The notes beneath the pieces were generated by a model. That model had not been told where the DNA came from and ran no database searches. It saw only the letters and a program-made list of their open reading frames with translations. From contig CAJNYU010000011.1 of assembly GCA_905331475.1 (NCBI GenBank), positions 62,001 to 126,000 on the forward strand: a stretch of DNA of 64,000 nt, written 5' to 3'. Each line of letters starts with the position of its first letter. The stretch's first letter is position 1. Source of the stretch: Rotaria socialis. Its lineage: Eukaryota > Rotifera > Eurotatoria > Philodinida > Philodinidae. A program made the translations under genes and the position numbers. Positions 36,788 to 46,625 of this stretch are shown piece by piece.

Positions 36788-38926
36788 TTACGTGTTCTTT
36801 ATTGAAACAATCGAGAACAAGAGCATATATAATTGTAAAGCATAAGTAGACGTCGGTTGTTCACTGTTACTAGATAGGCCATCGTCGTTCAATGATTGAT
36901 TACCATATTTTCGTAACCATTTCAGTTCTTCTCGAACTTTTATTTTTCCATGCCAAGGATTATCTTTCATTGAGTGTCCTTCCTTTGGAAAAATAATTAA
37001 TTTAACTGGCACACCAAGATAGTGAAGTCCTCGCTCTAATATATAACTTTGAGGTGTAGGTACTCGATTATCCTTTTCACCAGTGATGATATGCGTAGGT
37101 GTGCGTATCCTATCTAAGTGATAAATAGGTGCTTCATTTTGATAAATATTGGGTGTTTCCCATGGAAATCCTCCTAATAAGTAGCTGAGTGGTACAGGTA
37201 GATCCATCATGCCCCATGCTGAAGCATAGTCAACAACGCCAGCACCCGAGAGAGCAACATTAAAATGTCTAGTCTGCGTAATTAACCAATTTGTCAAGAA
37301 ACCACCATAACTATAACCACCGACTGCAAGTCTGTGTGGATCAACAATACCATCTTTGATCAATCGATCAACTCCACAAAGAATATCTTTTCCTGGTCGA
37401 GATAGAGGTCTATAACGAATTTCATTGAGAAATTCATCGCCATAACCTGTTGATCCACGATAGTTTGGTTCCAATACAAGCCAACCTTCTAACGCTGCCA
37501 ACGAAGCCCAATCATGCCACGCGAGCTCAAGCCTATTTAGACTAGCCCAATATGGACCTCCATGGATAAGCACTAAAAGAGATAGATTTTTCGATTCAAA
37601 CATTCCAGGTGGATAATGTAGGATTCCTTCGATCACTCGATGGTCATCTTCATTTATCCAGCTGTATAATTTTGTTTGAGGTAAACTCCTTTGATTAAAT
37701 AAATCGTTTTCATTGGTTATTGCTCGTGCTGATTTCAATTGATTAATATTGTTAGCGAAATAAACTTCCATAGGTTTTTCAAGTGACGAATAAACAAATG
37801 CGATTGGACCATTTTCATTTGAGGATGCAATCAATTCATATGTTCCATTCCATCCATGATGATGAATTAAATCATTGGTTGATAATTCTTGTGTATAAAT
37901 GTGTACTTCAGTTCCTAATTGTCCGAGTATGTAAACACCAAAATCATACTTAATTGCGTATCTATTGATATTACCCTGAAATGTTTCTCCTAAACGTGTT
38001 AGTTGCCCATTTATTAAGTTTAATGAATAGAGACGATACTGTGTATTATTAAATTTTCCTTTATTCGTACCAAGACTGACTGTAAGAAAAAAAAGATGAT
38101 GACCATCAATCGATAATTGTAATTCTATTTCGGCTACTTCATTATTTGTCAATCTTGTTAATTTCAAGGTATTTTGGAGATCAATTGAATATAATTCAAA
38201 ATCATTTAGATCTTCAATAAGTTTCGATGCGGATGAGACGATGAGTTGCTTTTCATAGGAAACATATAATAGTTCATTGATAAGAAAAGATACATTACGA
38301 ACAACATGTCTTTCTACAGGCAATGAGAGATTATTGAAATTGAGATCAATACGATAGATTGTGCTGTTACTTGGTACTACATGTTGTCGATATTGAATAA
38401 CATCTTTCCATTCATCATTATACAAATCATTTTCTTTATCTATTGACCACAAATCAATCGTCGCTATGTAAAGAGATGAATCATTGTCAGACCATGTAAA
38501 AGTTGAAAGAATATCTTTGCCAATTTGAATAGAAAATAGTTCATCGGATATAAGAGAATATAAATAAATATGCTGTTCTGTTTGCTTATCATTGGTCTTG
38601 TTTTCTGAATTATCAGTTTTTAGTGTTAATGCAATATAGTCACCGCTTGGTGACCACTTTGGTTTGCTTGATGCACTAAGATTTAATGTAATTAATTTTT
38701 TGGTTTGATTTTTTATATCATAGAGCCATAAAGTATTTTCATAAGAACTAGTATTCCACGATGGACATCTTGTTTGAATAAGCAAATGTCGAGCAGTTGG
38801 AGAAAATTTTAAAAGTGGAAATGTAGTGTAATCGAAAAATTCGTCAAAAGTTAAGTTTGGCATAGTTTCCACCGACAAACATGAAAGTACGTCCAAAAGT
38901 AAGAGTGAATAAAATTGCATAAGCAT
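36788..38926 (-). CDS. S9 family serine peptidase (prolyl oligopeptidase/acylaminoacyl-peptidase type), secreted
   Basis: A single uninterrupted minus-strand frame of 712 aa; ATG at 38926 is preferred over the GTG one codon upstream. Residues 1-~20 are a signal peptide (MLMQFYSLLLLDVLSCL). A seven-bladed-propeller-like region with WSPSGDYIA and other blade motifs spans ~25-430, and an alpha/beta hydrolase domain follows. The triad is visible: GGYSYGG (S539), GEKDNRVP (D619) and KEGHSMKD (H651), with the HGGP oxyanion motif. Many N-glycosylation sequons fit secretion. The C-terminus ends in a hydrophobic tail (YALQLYMLLFSIVSI) after a Ser/Thr stretch, suggesting a GPI or membrane anchor. It is intronless, unlike most genes here. 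Such enzymes remove N-terminal residues or cut small peptides; substrate unknown. Confidence 0.93.
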   Translation of the reverse strand: MLMQFYSLLLLDVLSCLSVETMPNLTFDEFFDYTTFPLLKFSPTARHLLIQTRCPSWNTSSYENTLWLYDIKNQTKKLITLNLSASSKPKWSPSGDYIALTLKTDNSENKTNDKQTEQHIYLYSLISDELFSIQIGKDILSTFTWSDNDSSLYIATIDLWSIDKENDLYNDEWKDVIQYRQHVVPSNSTIYRIDLNFNNLSLPVERHVVRNVSFLINELLYVSYEKQLIVSSASKLIEDLNDFELYSIDLQNTLKLTRLTNNEVAEIELQLSIDGHHLFFLTVSLGTNKGKFNNTQYRLYSLNLINGQLTRLGETFQGNINRYAIKYDFGVYILGQLGTEVHIYTQELSTNDLIHHHGWNGTYELIASSNENGPIAFVYSSLEKPMEVYFANNINQLKSARAITNENDLFNQRSLPQTKLYSWINEDDHRVIEGILHYPPGMFESKNLSLLVLIHGGPYWASLNRLELAWHDWASLAALEGWLVLEPNYRGSTGYGDEFLNEIRYRPLSRPGKDILCGVDRLIKDGIVDPHRLAVGGYSYGGFLTNWLITQTRHFNVALSGAGVVDYASAWGMMDLPVPLSYLLGGFPWETPNIYQNEAPIYHLDRIRTPTHIITGEKDNRVPTPQSYILERGLHYLGVPVKLIIFPKEGHSMKDNPWHGKIKVREELKWLRKYGNQSLNDDGLSSNSEQPTSTYALQLYMLLFSIVSIKNT

Positions 38927-39171
38927 CACTGTGATGACCTAAATGGAGTAACGAGATCGATTAATATCGATATGTGACTTTATTTCACATAAATATCAAT
39001 GATAAAGTTGTGCGTTGGTATTATTTTTCATATTCTTATCTTACCAAAAATTAGACAACCACTAACAATAATCACAAACCAAAATTGTACCAATGCGTTA
39101 TTTATATGAAAAGATCATCGCTTTATCAACATTTTTTATACCATGATTGTTTCGACAAATAAACACGTACA
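38927..39171. promoter_or_regulatory. short divergent promoter region
   Basis: Only 245 bp separate the ATG of the minus-strand S9 peptidase from the ATG of the plus-strand 72-aa peptide frame. If both are genes they share this region. TTATTTATATG at about 39092-39102 could be a weak TATA for the plus side. Confidence 0.3.
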
Positions 39172-39390
39172 ATGCGTAAACTAATATGCTGTGTTTCTAC
39201 CCTTTTCGTTATCTCATTCTTTCTATATATTTCATACGTATACGCCACATGGGACAATATTGAACTTTTGGAGAATTCATTGCAGTTAGATGCGAAAGAG
39301 CGATTTTTGCTTATTAAATTCTTCTCCTCGCTGTTAATAGAGAAAAATAGAATTAAAATAAAACAGGCGAACAATGATTTGCAAATATGA
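39172..39390 (+). CDS. putative 72-aa secreted peptide
   Basis: An ATG at 39172 opens a frame with a good signal peptide (MRKLICCVSTLFVISFFLYI, then SYVYA) and a predicted cut before TWDNIELL. The ~47-residue mature part has an acidic then basic amphipathic character and no cysteine. It ends at TGA 39388-39390. No family is recognised and further exons cannot be excluded. A minus-strand frame overlaps it, so coding is not proven. Confidence 0.35.
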   Translation: MRKLICCVSTLFVISFFLYISYVYATWDNIELLENSLQLDAKERFLLIKFFSSLLIEKNRIKIKQANNDLQI

Positions 39391-41035
39391 AATGACATTA
39401 TAAGTAGAATCCTGAAAACAACTTTTTCATCGAACAAGTGAAACATCTCAAATCTTTAGATAGTCAATTTTAAGAAAAGGCTGCCATCCAACAACTCACG
39501 AATTGGAAAGATTTTCCGTCACCACAGCAATGCGTGTTCAGCCAGTTTTGAGTGATATGTTATATCTTCGGATCCCACGTCTTCTATCATGTAAAACAGC
39601 TATCCTTCAAATTGTTACTTTGTGATACAAAATAGAATAAAATGGTGTTAGTATATGACTATATACATATGCGTATATAAAAGTATTGAAAACAAGCACA
39701 ACCTATTTTTTTTCTTTCTTTTTGTTTTTGCTCGAGAAAATATATTCTATGTGTAGTAAGAGTAGGTACTATTTTGTTTGTTAAAAACACTTCCATTCAC
39801 TTAGAGATAAGCTGGCAATTTAGCTCATCGATTATGAAAAAGAGTGACTGATAGAACATCACGAGTCTGTCGTAGTTCTAGGATAGCTTTCACAAAATAT
39901 AGGAACTACTAAAATCTGAAATTAGAAGATTCATGATGAAAATTTGTTTAGATTACGTATGTTGATAATAATTCTGATGAAATGTCTCGAAATGAATACT
40001 TTTACAAAGAGCTATTAAATGTTTTTCTGGCAAATATTACTAAACATTAATAAAAATGTTCATTTCGAAATTCCTACTCAAGCAGTGTGCACTATATACT
40101 CACACATCCATTGATGATGCTCGTCTTGATGCAAGGAGAAAATGTTCTTTTAAGTGAAACGACAACTTGATCTCTGTTTTGCTCCGCTTTGCACACTTAA
40201 TCGATGTGCATTGTAGATATATTTAAAGCAATAAGCTAACACAGTGGAATTGTTCCAAACAGATGAACTGTATAGTGATAATATCGCGGACATCATTTGA
40301 CTGTTGAAAAGAATAAAACCTTTGGATCGATCCGAATCGAATTTTTCTTTTTTCAGATTTGAGCAATCGCGCCGTGTAACAATGATTATCGCCAATGTTC
40401 ACATCGTTCTCCACGTTCTGAAAACTCGTTGTTTGCATTGGATTAAAAAGATGCATGTTGATCTAGTCAATATCAGGATTTATGACATCACTCGTTATTC
40501 AGTTGGATCTAGTTCAGTAAGTTTTAAATTCTAATACAATAGCTATTGTTTTGGAGGCATTCTGTGAATAGAAAAAAGATTGTCTAGTAACGATTGGTGC
40601 ATACGATGGATAGACTTGAAGCTAGTGTGCTATCTGTTTAATTTTTCAAAAATTCATTTCCGATGCGTTTGTTTATAGTTATGAAGACTAGACTTTTATA
40701 TATTTGAAAGTTTGAATTTACAAATAAATAATACGAGAAAAACTCTAATTACAGTAGAAAGTTCTATTTTCAAAAAATTCAAAAAATAAAACCAGTAAAA
40801 GCTCTCTTTTATTGTCAAGCTGCTTCTGATGCTTCGTGTAGAATGAGAGGTGCATTTTTTTTACTTGATATCTGTTGTGCATGTGACACATTAATAGATA
40901 ATATATGTTATCTTTTTGATTCACAAATAGTTTCACACTCTGCCGTTGTTGCGTTTGAACTTAAAACTCGCTCTCTTTCCACTGTGTGCATCACATTGAT
41001 TCTAATTCACATAATATTTACTCGTAAATTTAACA
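39391..41035. other. gene-poor stretch
   Basis: About 1.6 kb upstream of the NHL gene. Overlapping short frames on both strands (40150-41121) show no domains. Nothing else is supported. Confidence 0.45.
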
Positions 41036-42870
41036 ATGAATCGAGTAAATATGATATTTTTGACATTTGTTTCAATTATATTTGGGTGTTGGCTTCCGTA
41101 TGCGGAATCAATAAAAATTAGTCCTTGTGCAAAATGGAATAAATCAGGAATCGTAGTAGCTGGTAATGGTGAAACAGGTAAAAAATGATTCACAAAAGTA
41201 CATGGTCAAAAATGAAATATATTGCCACTTGTTTTACGTTTTTTACTTACATTCACATACTATCGGAAATGTCCGATTTCATTTTTGATAATTAAAACAA
41301 AATAAAAATACATTGTCTTTCTCATCTGGAACAACCAGTTAATTCGTGTGATCATATCCGTTGTGTGTTTATAAAAAAATCAAGTCATTTACGAATGAGT
41401 TTCAACAAGGCTGATCAACTTAAAGAACCCGAAGCAATTTTCATTCATAAAAAAACGAATACATTGTATGTGGCTGATTTGGGTAATGAACGTATTCAAA
41501 TGTTTTCGCTTAATAAATTACCGGCCATGGGTACTACCGTCATATTCAATATCCCATATCCTACGAAGATCTATGTTGATGATGACATCAATGGACAAAC
41601 AATTTATGTCTCTCTTGAAGGCGAGCATTGTGTCAAAAAATGGACTCAAGGGGCGACACATGGCGTAAAAGTCGGAGGTGAATGTTTATATTGTTCAAGC
41701 GTATGGGTTGATAAAGAGAAAAATGTTTATATGGCATCGGCGGCCAAACATTGTGTGTTTAAATGGTCGCCACGAACGAATATCACAACGACCGTCGCTG
41801 GTCGAGAATATTACGCAGGATCAACGAGTGACAATCTCAATTCTCCCGAAGGAATTTATTTCGACGAAACTAGTGGTACAGTGTACGTGGCCGATTATGC
41901 AAATAACAGAATTCAAAAATGGTTAAAAAATGCGCCAAATGGTACCACTGTGGCTGGATTGAGCACGAGCGCTGCAGGTAGTGATGCTGAATCATTGTCG
42001 AGGCCAACTGCTGTATGGGTTGATGATGAAACTCATGTTGTCTATGTAGCTGATTCATCCAATGAACGAATTCAACGTTGGCTGTATAATGCACCAATGG
42101 GCGATACCATTGCAGGCGGCTTAGGTATGGATGCAGAATTTTAATTTTCTTTACCCAGTTTTTTCGAAGTAAAAAAAGATACAACTTCTTCCGATTGCTC
42201 AAAGTAGCTATTTGAAATGGAGCAAAGATAAAAACGGAGTAAAATTATGAAGCGAAACTATTGAAACCTTTATAAATCGCGCTCCTTGTTTATAACTATA
42301 TGGCAAGTTGGTTCTAGATTTAAAACTAATCGTTCATGCATGAGTAATTCTGAGAAGTATATAAAGTTCAATTTTCAATGACATCAATTCAAGGTTGAAC
42401 AAATCAGCATTATGACTCATTTTATCCGGAGAGTCAAAAGATTTATTTAATATTCTAAAGAATAGGCAATACTTTTAAATGTTATCTTTTCTTTCTGATG
42501 ATGCTTCATAATAGGTGATGGTGATAAACAAGGTCAACTCGATCAACCTAATGACTTGGCATTTGATAATAATGGCAATCTCTATGTGTCCGATCGATTA
42601 AATCATCGCGTTCTCATGTTTAAAATTATCCACAATGATCCATGTTTTCCGACATCGACAGGTTATTGAAGTTTTCTATCTTTAATCTGCTGTTTTTTTT
42701 TTCTAAAAATGCTTTTAGCCTGTACATCGATATACAAGTGAGTACGTCAATAAAAATTCATCAAATTTTAAATTGCATTTAATAGGATGACGACCGTGAC
42801 ACTTGCTTTGCCAATGGTAACATGGATAATTAGGTGGATTGTTTACAATCAAATTGGTCAATATGCCTAG
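41036..42870 (+). CDS. secreted NHL-repeat beta-propeller protein
   Basis: Exons 41036-41177, 41339-42124 and 42515-42661, then probably 42719-42737 (19 nt) and 42786-42870, giving 392 aa. A signal peptide (MIFLTFVSIIFGCWLPYAES) is followed by six NHL blades, each ending like LYVADLGNERIQMF, VYVADYANNRIQKW, VYVADSSNERIQRW or LYVSDRLNHRVLMF: a closed six-bladed propeller. NHL propellers bind proteins, RNA or carbohydrate; a secreted one points to an extracellular ligand. If the frame is not spliced after TST it stops at 42669 (360 aa). The longer model uses two canonical introns (57 and 48 bp) with matching phase and adds a hydrophobic tail (VTLALPMVTWIIRWIVY), perhaps a membrane anchor. The exon 1 to 2 junction has a weak acceptor. 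Confidence 0.85.
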
Positions 42871-43123
42871 TCATTGACATAGAACATAATAGGATGTGAT
42901 ATTTTTTCATTATTTGTTTTAAATAAACACTGGAAGTTTTTGATGATCGTTTTCGTCCAAATAATCTTTTGAATGCATTTCTACGACTAACAAAGATGAA
43001 AAGAAATGTGAATATGAACGCGCTGTGCCGATATTGATGGCACGCTTGGATAATTCTCCTTCCTCCTCTTTCTATTCTCTCTCCATTGTTCTAATATCTC
43101 TCTCCTATACATACGTGTATTAT

Positions 43124-43778
43124 GTATGAAGCAGGCCTCGAAATGGGCCGCCCGGCCCGATGATTGATGTAGATTTTTCTATTACCATATATAGATATGA
43201 CTAGCAATTGAAATAAAAAGTGTTTTATATCATCGATATACAATAGATTGAATTATAAAGTACCAAATTCATGAATTTTCTGGTACCGTCATGAAGAGAA
43301 ATTCCCTTATTTAGCTAAATTAGCTAGAAGTTTGCATTCAATTTCTGCAACGTCGGCTTGCGTTGAATGACGATTCAGTGCTGGCAGTCTTCTAATTAGT
43401 GAACGACGATCATCATTAAACCCTGACACTGTTGAAAATGTATTATTTATTCGATCGATTCAAAAGCACTTAAGAACAATTCCAATCTGTTTTCTGTTTG
43501 AATATGTTATTTGATAAAATGTTTCATCATAAATCGATGATTAGAATAATTTTATCCTTTTCATGATGTCCTAATGATTCTCGATATGATAGCTACATAA
43601 ATATTTTTCTTCGCTGAATCTATGTGAATCTAAATCTTGTTTCTAGTTAACATGGGCTCGGGCTCGGGCCGGGCTAGATATAAATTTTTCGGGGCCGGGC
43701 GGGCTTTTAAAATTTAAGGCCCATTTTGGGCCGGGTCGGGCCATGAAAAAATGGCCCACTTCGAGGCCTGGTATGAAG
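43124..43778. mobile_element. non-autonomous hAT element (639 bp) with 8-bp target duplication
   Basis: The element is 43132-43770. Its ends CAGGCCTCGAAATGGGCC and, inverted, CAGGCCTCGAAGTGGGCC match at 17 of 18 positions. It is flanked by a perfect direct repeat GTATGAAG at 43124-43131 and 43771-43778. An 8-bp duplication with T at position 2 and A at 7 and CAG-starting ends is typical of hAT. The subterminal regions are packed with GGGCC/CCGGG/CGGGC words, very GC-rich against an AT-rich background. No transposase is encoded, so it would need one supplied in trans. Confidence 0.9.
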
Positions 43779-44362
43779 TTGTTACACTCTGGATATGTGA
43801 AGAAGCGAATCAACATCATTGTCGAGAGTGGCTGTAAGCTACTTCACCTCTATCCAGTTTGTTATTACAATATCAACCCCAAAAAGAGAGAGTCCGCATA
43901 TTTATCGTTACAAGCGCTGATGTTTTCATAAATTTCGAGACAACCTACACTAATTCATGTACTAGTGTCTGTCAAAAGAGCTGAAAACAGATCTTTTAAT
44001 TATGATAGTTTAGAAAAGTGTGTTGATGTCAACATATGATCTTTGCTCAATTGCACACCTTTGAAAATATTTTATCTCAAAATTATAAGTTTCATTATAA
44101 TTCAATGATCTAATTTCAATCAATGAAGCTCGTTCTACCTGTCAGCATTGATATAAATATAAGATTCTGGTTCTTTATTTACATGATCATCCTCTAACGC
44201 ACTGAGCAGTGTTGCCAGTCGTGTGTGCTAAATCGCATAAAAAAACATGTCTTTAATTCATTGTTGATAGGTAAAACTGACTGAAGGATGTCACTTATTC
44301 ATCTCTTCAATAGCTGCTTGACTAGCGTCGGCTTACACACATTTGCTGCTCGATAGTTCCAT
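43779..44362. other. gene-poor stretch
   Basis: No supported gene. Minus-strand text such as LATLLSALEDDHVNKEPES near 44160-44215 reads like protein and may belong to the remnant at 44363-44644. Confidence 0.35.
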
Positions 44363-44644
44363 TCAGGAAAAATATGTTTTAGCGCCGACTTGACTATTAA
44401 TCGCACATATGTTGACGTATGTTATTGCGCGTCGATATTCGTCCGATATCATTTTGCTTTTTAGCCAAGTTAGTTCAAGGAAAGAGTCAACATTGAAGAA
44501 ATCCATCAGACCCGCCAGTCGATTGATTCCGCCATTAAGTAATTCAGCGATTGGTAAATAGGGAGTTAATATGTTGACTTCTACTTCGATTTCTTCATAA
44601 GTATTACCAGATGCAACAGCATTACTGCTCATTTCCCTCTTCAA
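44363..44644 (-). other. unidentified coding-like frame (possible remnant or exon)
   Basis: About 93 minus-strand codons with balanced, protein-like composition (EEIEVEVNILTPYLPIAELL, then NRLAGLMDFFNVDSFLELTW) with an internal ATG at 44632. Similar-looking but frame-shifted text continues downstream, so I suspect a decaying gene. Family not recognised. Confidence 0.28.
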
Positions 44645-45524
44645 TACAAGCCTTTTCAGCGCACATTGATCGAAGGTGATTCTGTGGCAAGTGTTGATGC
44701 ATACTGTTGCCTTTTCATCAATAATACGTGAAGAATTCCATGGCGCAGATGAAAAGAGAATGAACAGAAAACAAAATAATGTATGCTGATATCAACACAT
44801 TTATTTTGACTATTCGTTTCCATGCTTCGATTAGAAAAGTGGAAAGATAATACCGCTGTACTATTGAATTTAACAAGTTATTTATCTATTAACGATATAC
44901 GTCATGGTGATGAATCTCTTTTCTTAAGAAGCGACTCTAAACTCAGTAAAAAAAAAAGAAAAGACAATTTTGTTCAATTAAGATCTAAAAAGAACACAAA
45001 ATATCAGTGAATGTTTGGATAATTTCCACCAAGTTATGTTCCATGAGAAAAAAAAAGATTTGCTTGGAATTGCAGTTCGAGTCTCATGTACACATGTGTT
45101 GAGATGATGCAGACGTATAAAGACCAATCTGCGTACTTGCATATGCATTATCACTTACCATCACATACTCACACATAACTCCCTAATAGATGTTTTAGCT
45201 TGCTGGAATATAGTATTTCATCGGCGTATTGTTTGCTGTAGAATAGAATAACTTGATTTTTGATTCTCTTTGCTAAAGATTTAGATTAGCTTTCTGAAAG
45301 CGGCTATTTTTTTGTCATGTATGAATTTACATATTTTTAATTGAACGAGGAAGAATTTTATTTTTACTAAGGTTAAGTTAATCAAAAAAGTAATGTTAAT
45401 GGTTGGTTTCTTTTTATGGTATTGAAAACGAGTAGAATTCATTTGAATGCATTTTTACTGTAAGAAATTGATTTTCAGTTTAGTTTGTTATGGGAGTTCA
45501 ATAGGACATGTGCCGTTTAAAATC
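44645..45524. other. gene-poor stretch
   Basis: A 62-codon ATG frame at 44822-45010 with a lysine-rich end (KLSKKKRKDNF) has no recognisable domain. The remainder looks non-coding and holds the 3' side of the TLDc gene. Confidence 0.4.
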
Positions 45525-46625
45525 TCAGTTTTGCTTCAGACTATAGACTTCAATTTCAACAGATTTGAAATAATGTGAACCAGTGAATGTGAGACGTCCT
45601 TTGCCAGTTGAGTCAATATAATCATTAGGAAACAAAATATGACTACGAGCATTTTCATTACTATTTGAATAAACACAAATGTCCCATAGACCGAATGTTG
45701 GTCCCATATTTGCTTTGCAACCGATTGCATTTTGACCTTTAGCATTTATTTGATATTTAGTAGGCAATATCTTATGTGGATTAATTAAAGTAAACAGAAA
45801 TGCATCCTTGTCTGTGAGCCATTGCCAATTGTCATGGCTTTTCCAATTAGTCAATGAAAATCCTCCAAATAAATGTCCACTTGATGATTGAATGACAGTT
45901 AATGTTGGACCTTTGCTATCACAACACCGATAGAAATCAGTACTAGAAAACCCGTCTCGTGTAGCTTTATAGGCAAGACGCCATTTTTGATTTCGTTTTC
46001 CATAAAATTCGTTGAGTTTAATTTGATGTTCGTGACATAAAAGTGTTCCATTGGGGAAATATTCCTTCTCGATGTGAATATCATGTTCGAAGGAAGTTTG
46101 AATTTGTGAGTTGAATTTGATTGGTGGTATGACCATTTTGATTGGTGGCAGAATCATTTTGGCATGAGATTTATGTACATTAAGATCGATTTGAATTTGA
46201 TTGAGTTTTTCGTTTAGGTTTTTGATATCTTTTTCGAAGTAATTATTATCGGTTTTACACTTCCTTAATTCCTGAGAAATTTGATCTAAGTCAGTTTTGA
46301 TGTTAGAACCTCTCAATGCCATCAATTCTTTGATACGACTTCGTACACGATCTGCCTTTCGTTTGATACTTTCCAATGCTTGTTCCTCCCATTGATTGAT
46401 ATCACCGAGAAGACCTTTAAGTTGGTGCTGTTTGATCTTTGATGTATTATCCACAATATGATGTGGTAGATTGCTTCTATCGTGCCATAATTGCGCGAAC
46501 TTGGTATCTAAATGTTGACGATGCTCGCGAAAATGTGTTGAACACAAAAGAGTGGAACATCCATCGCATTGAGCAATCCCCAACTGTTTGCAGTGCGAAC
46601 ATTTTGCTGACAATATTTCAGCCAT
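45525..46625 (-). CDS. B-box zinc finger, coiled-coil and TLDc domain protein
   Basis: One intronless frame of 366 aa from ATG 46625. Residues 9-39 hold a B-box-like zinc site (CSHCKQLGIAQCDGC, then CSTHFREHRQHL). Residues ~75-160 are predicted coiled coil (Lys/Glu/Leu heptads, e.g. LDQISQELRKCK). Residues ~185-362 are a TLDc domain, with WRLAYKATRDGFSSTDFYRC, SSSGHLFGGFSL, DAFLFTLINP and GPTFGLWDICVYS. TLDc domains occur in oxidation-resistance proteins and V-ATPase regulators. In TRIM-like proteins the B-box/coiled coil drives oligomerisation; no RING finger is present, so ubiquitin ligase activity is not implied. It probably acts as a scaffold in the cytosol. The gene lies between the two hAT elements. 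Confidence 0.93.
   Translation of the reverse strand: MAEILSAKCSHCKQLGIAQCDGCSTLLCSTHFREHRQHLDTKFAQLWHDRSNLPHHIVDNTSKIKQHQLKGLLGDINQWEEQALESIKRKADRVRSRIKELMALRGSNIKTDLDQISQELRKCKTDNNYFEKDIKNLNEKLNQIQIDLNVHKSHAKMILPPIKMVIPPIKFNSQIQTSFEHDIHIEKEYFPNGTLLCHEHQIKLNEFYGKRNQKWRLAYKATRDGFSSTDFYRCCDSKGPTLTVIQSSSGHLFGGFSLTNWKSHDNWQWLTDKDAFLFTLINPHKILPTKYQINAKGQNAIGCKANMGPTFGLWDICVYSNSNENARSHILFPNDYIDSTGKGRLTFTGSHYFKSVEIEVYSLKQN

Noticed and set aside
41178..41338. Start of the NHL gene at the internal ATG near 41396
   Set aside because: The upstream exon at 41036 gives a signal peptide and the N-terminal IVVAGNG segment expected before the first blade, in the right phase.
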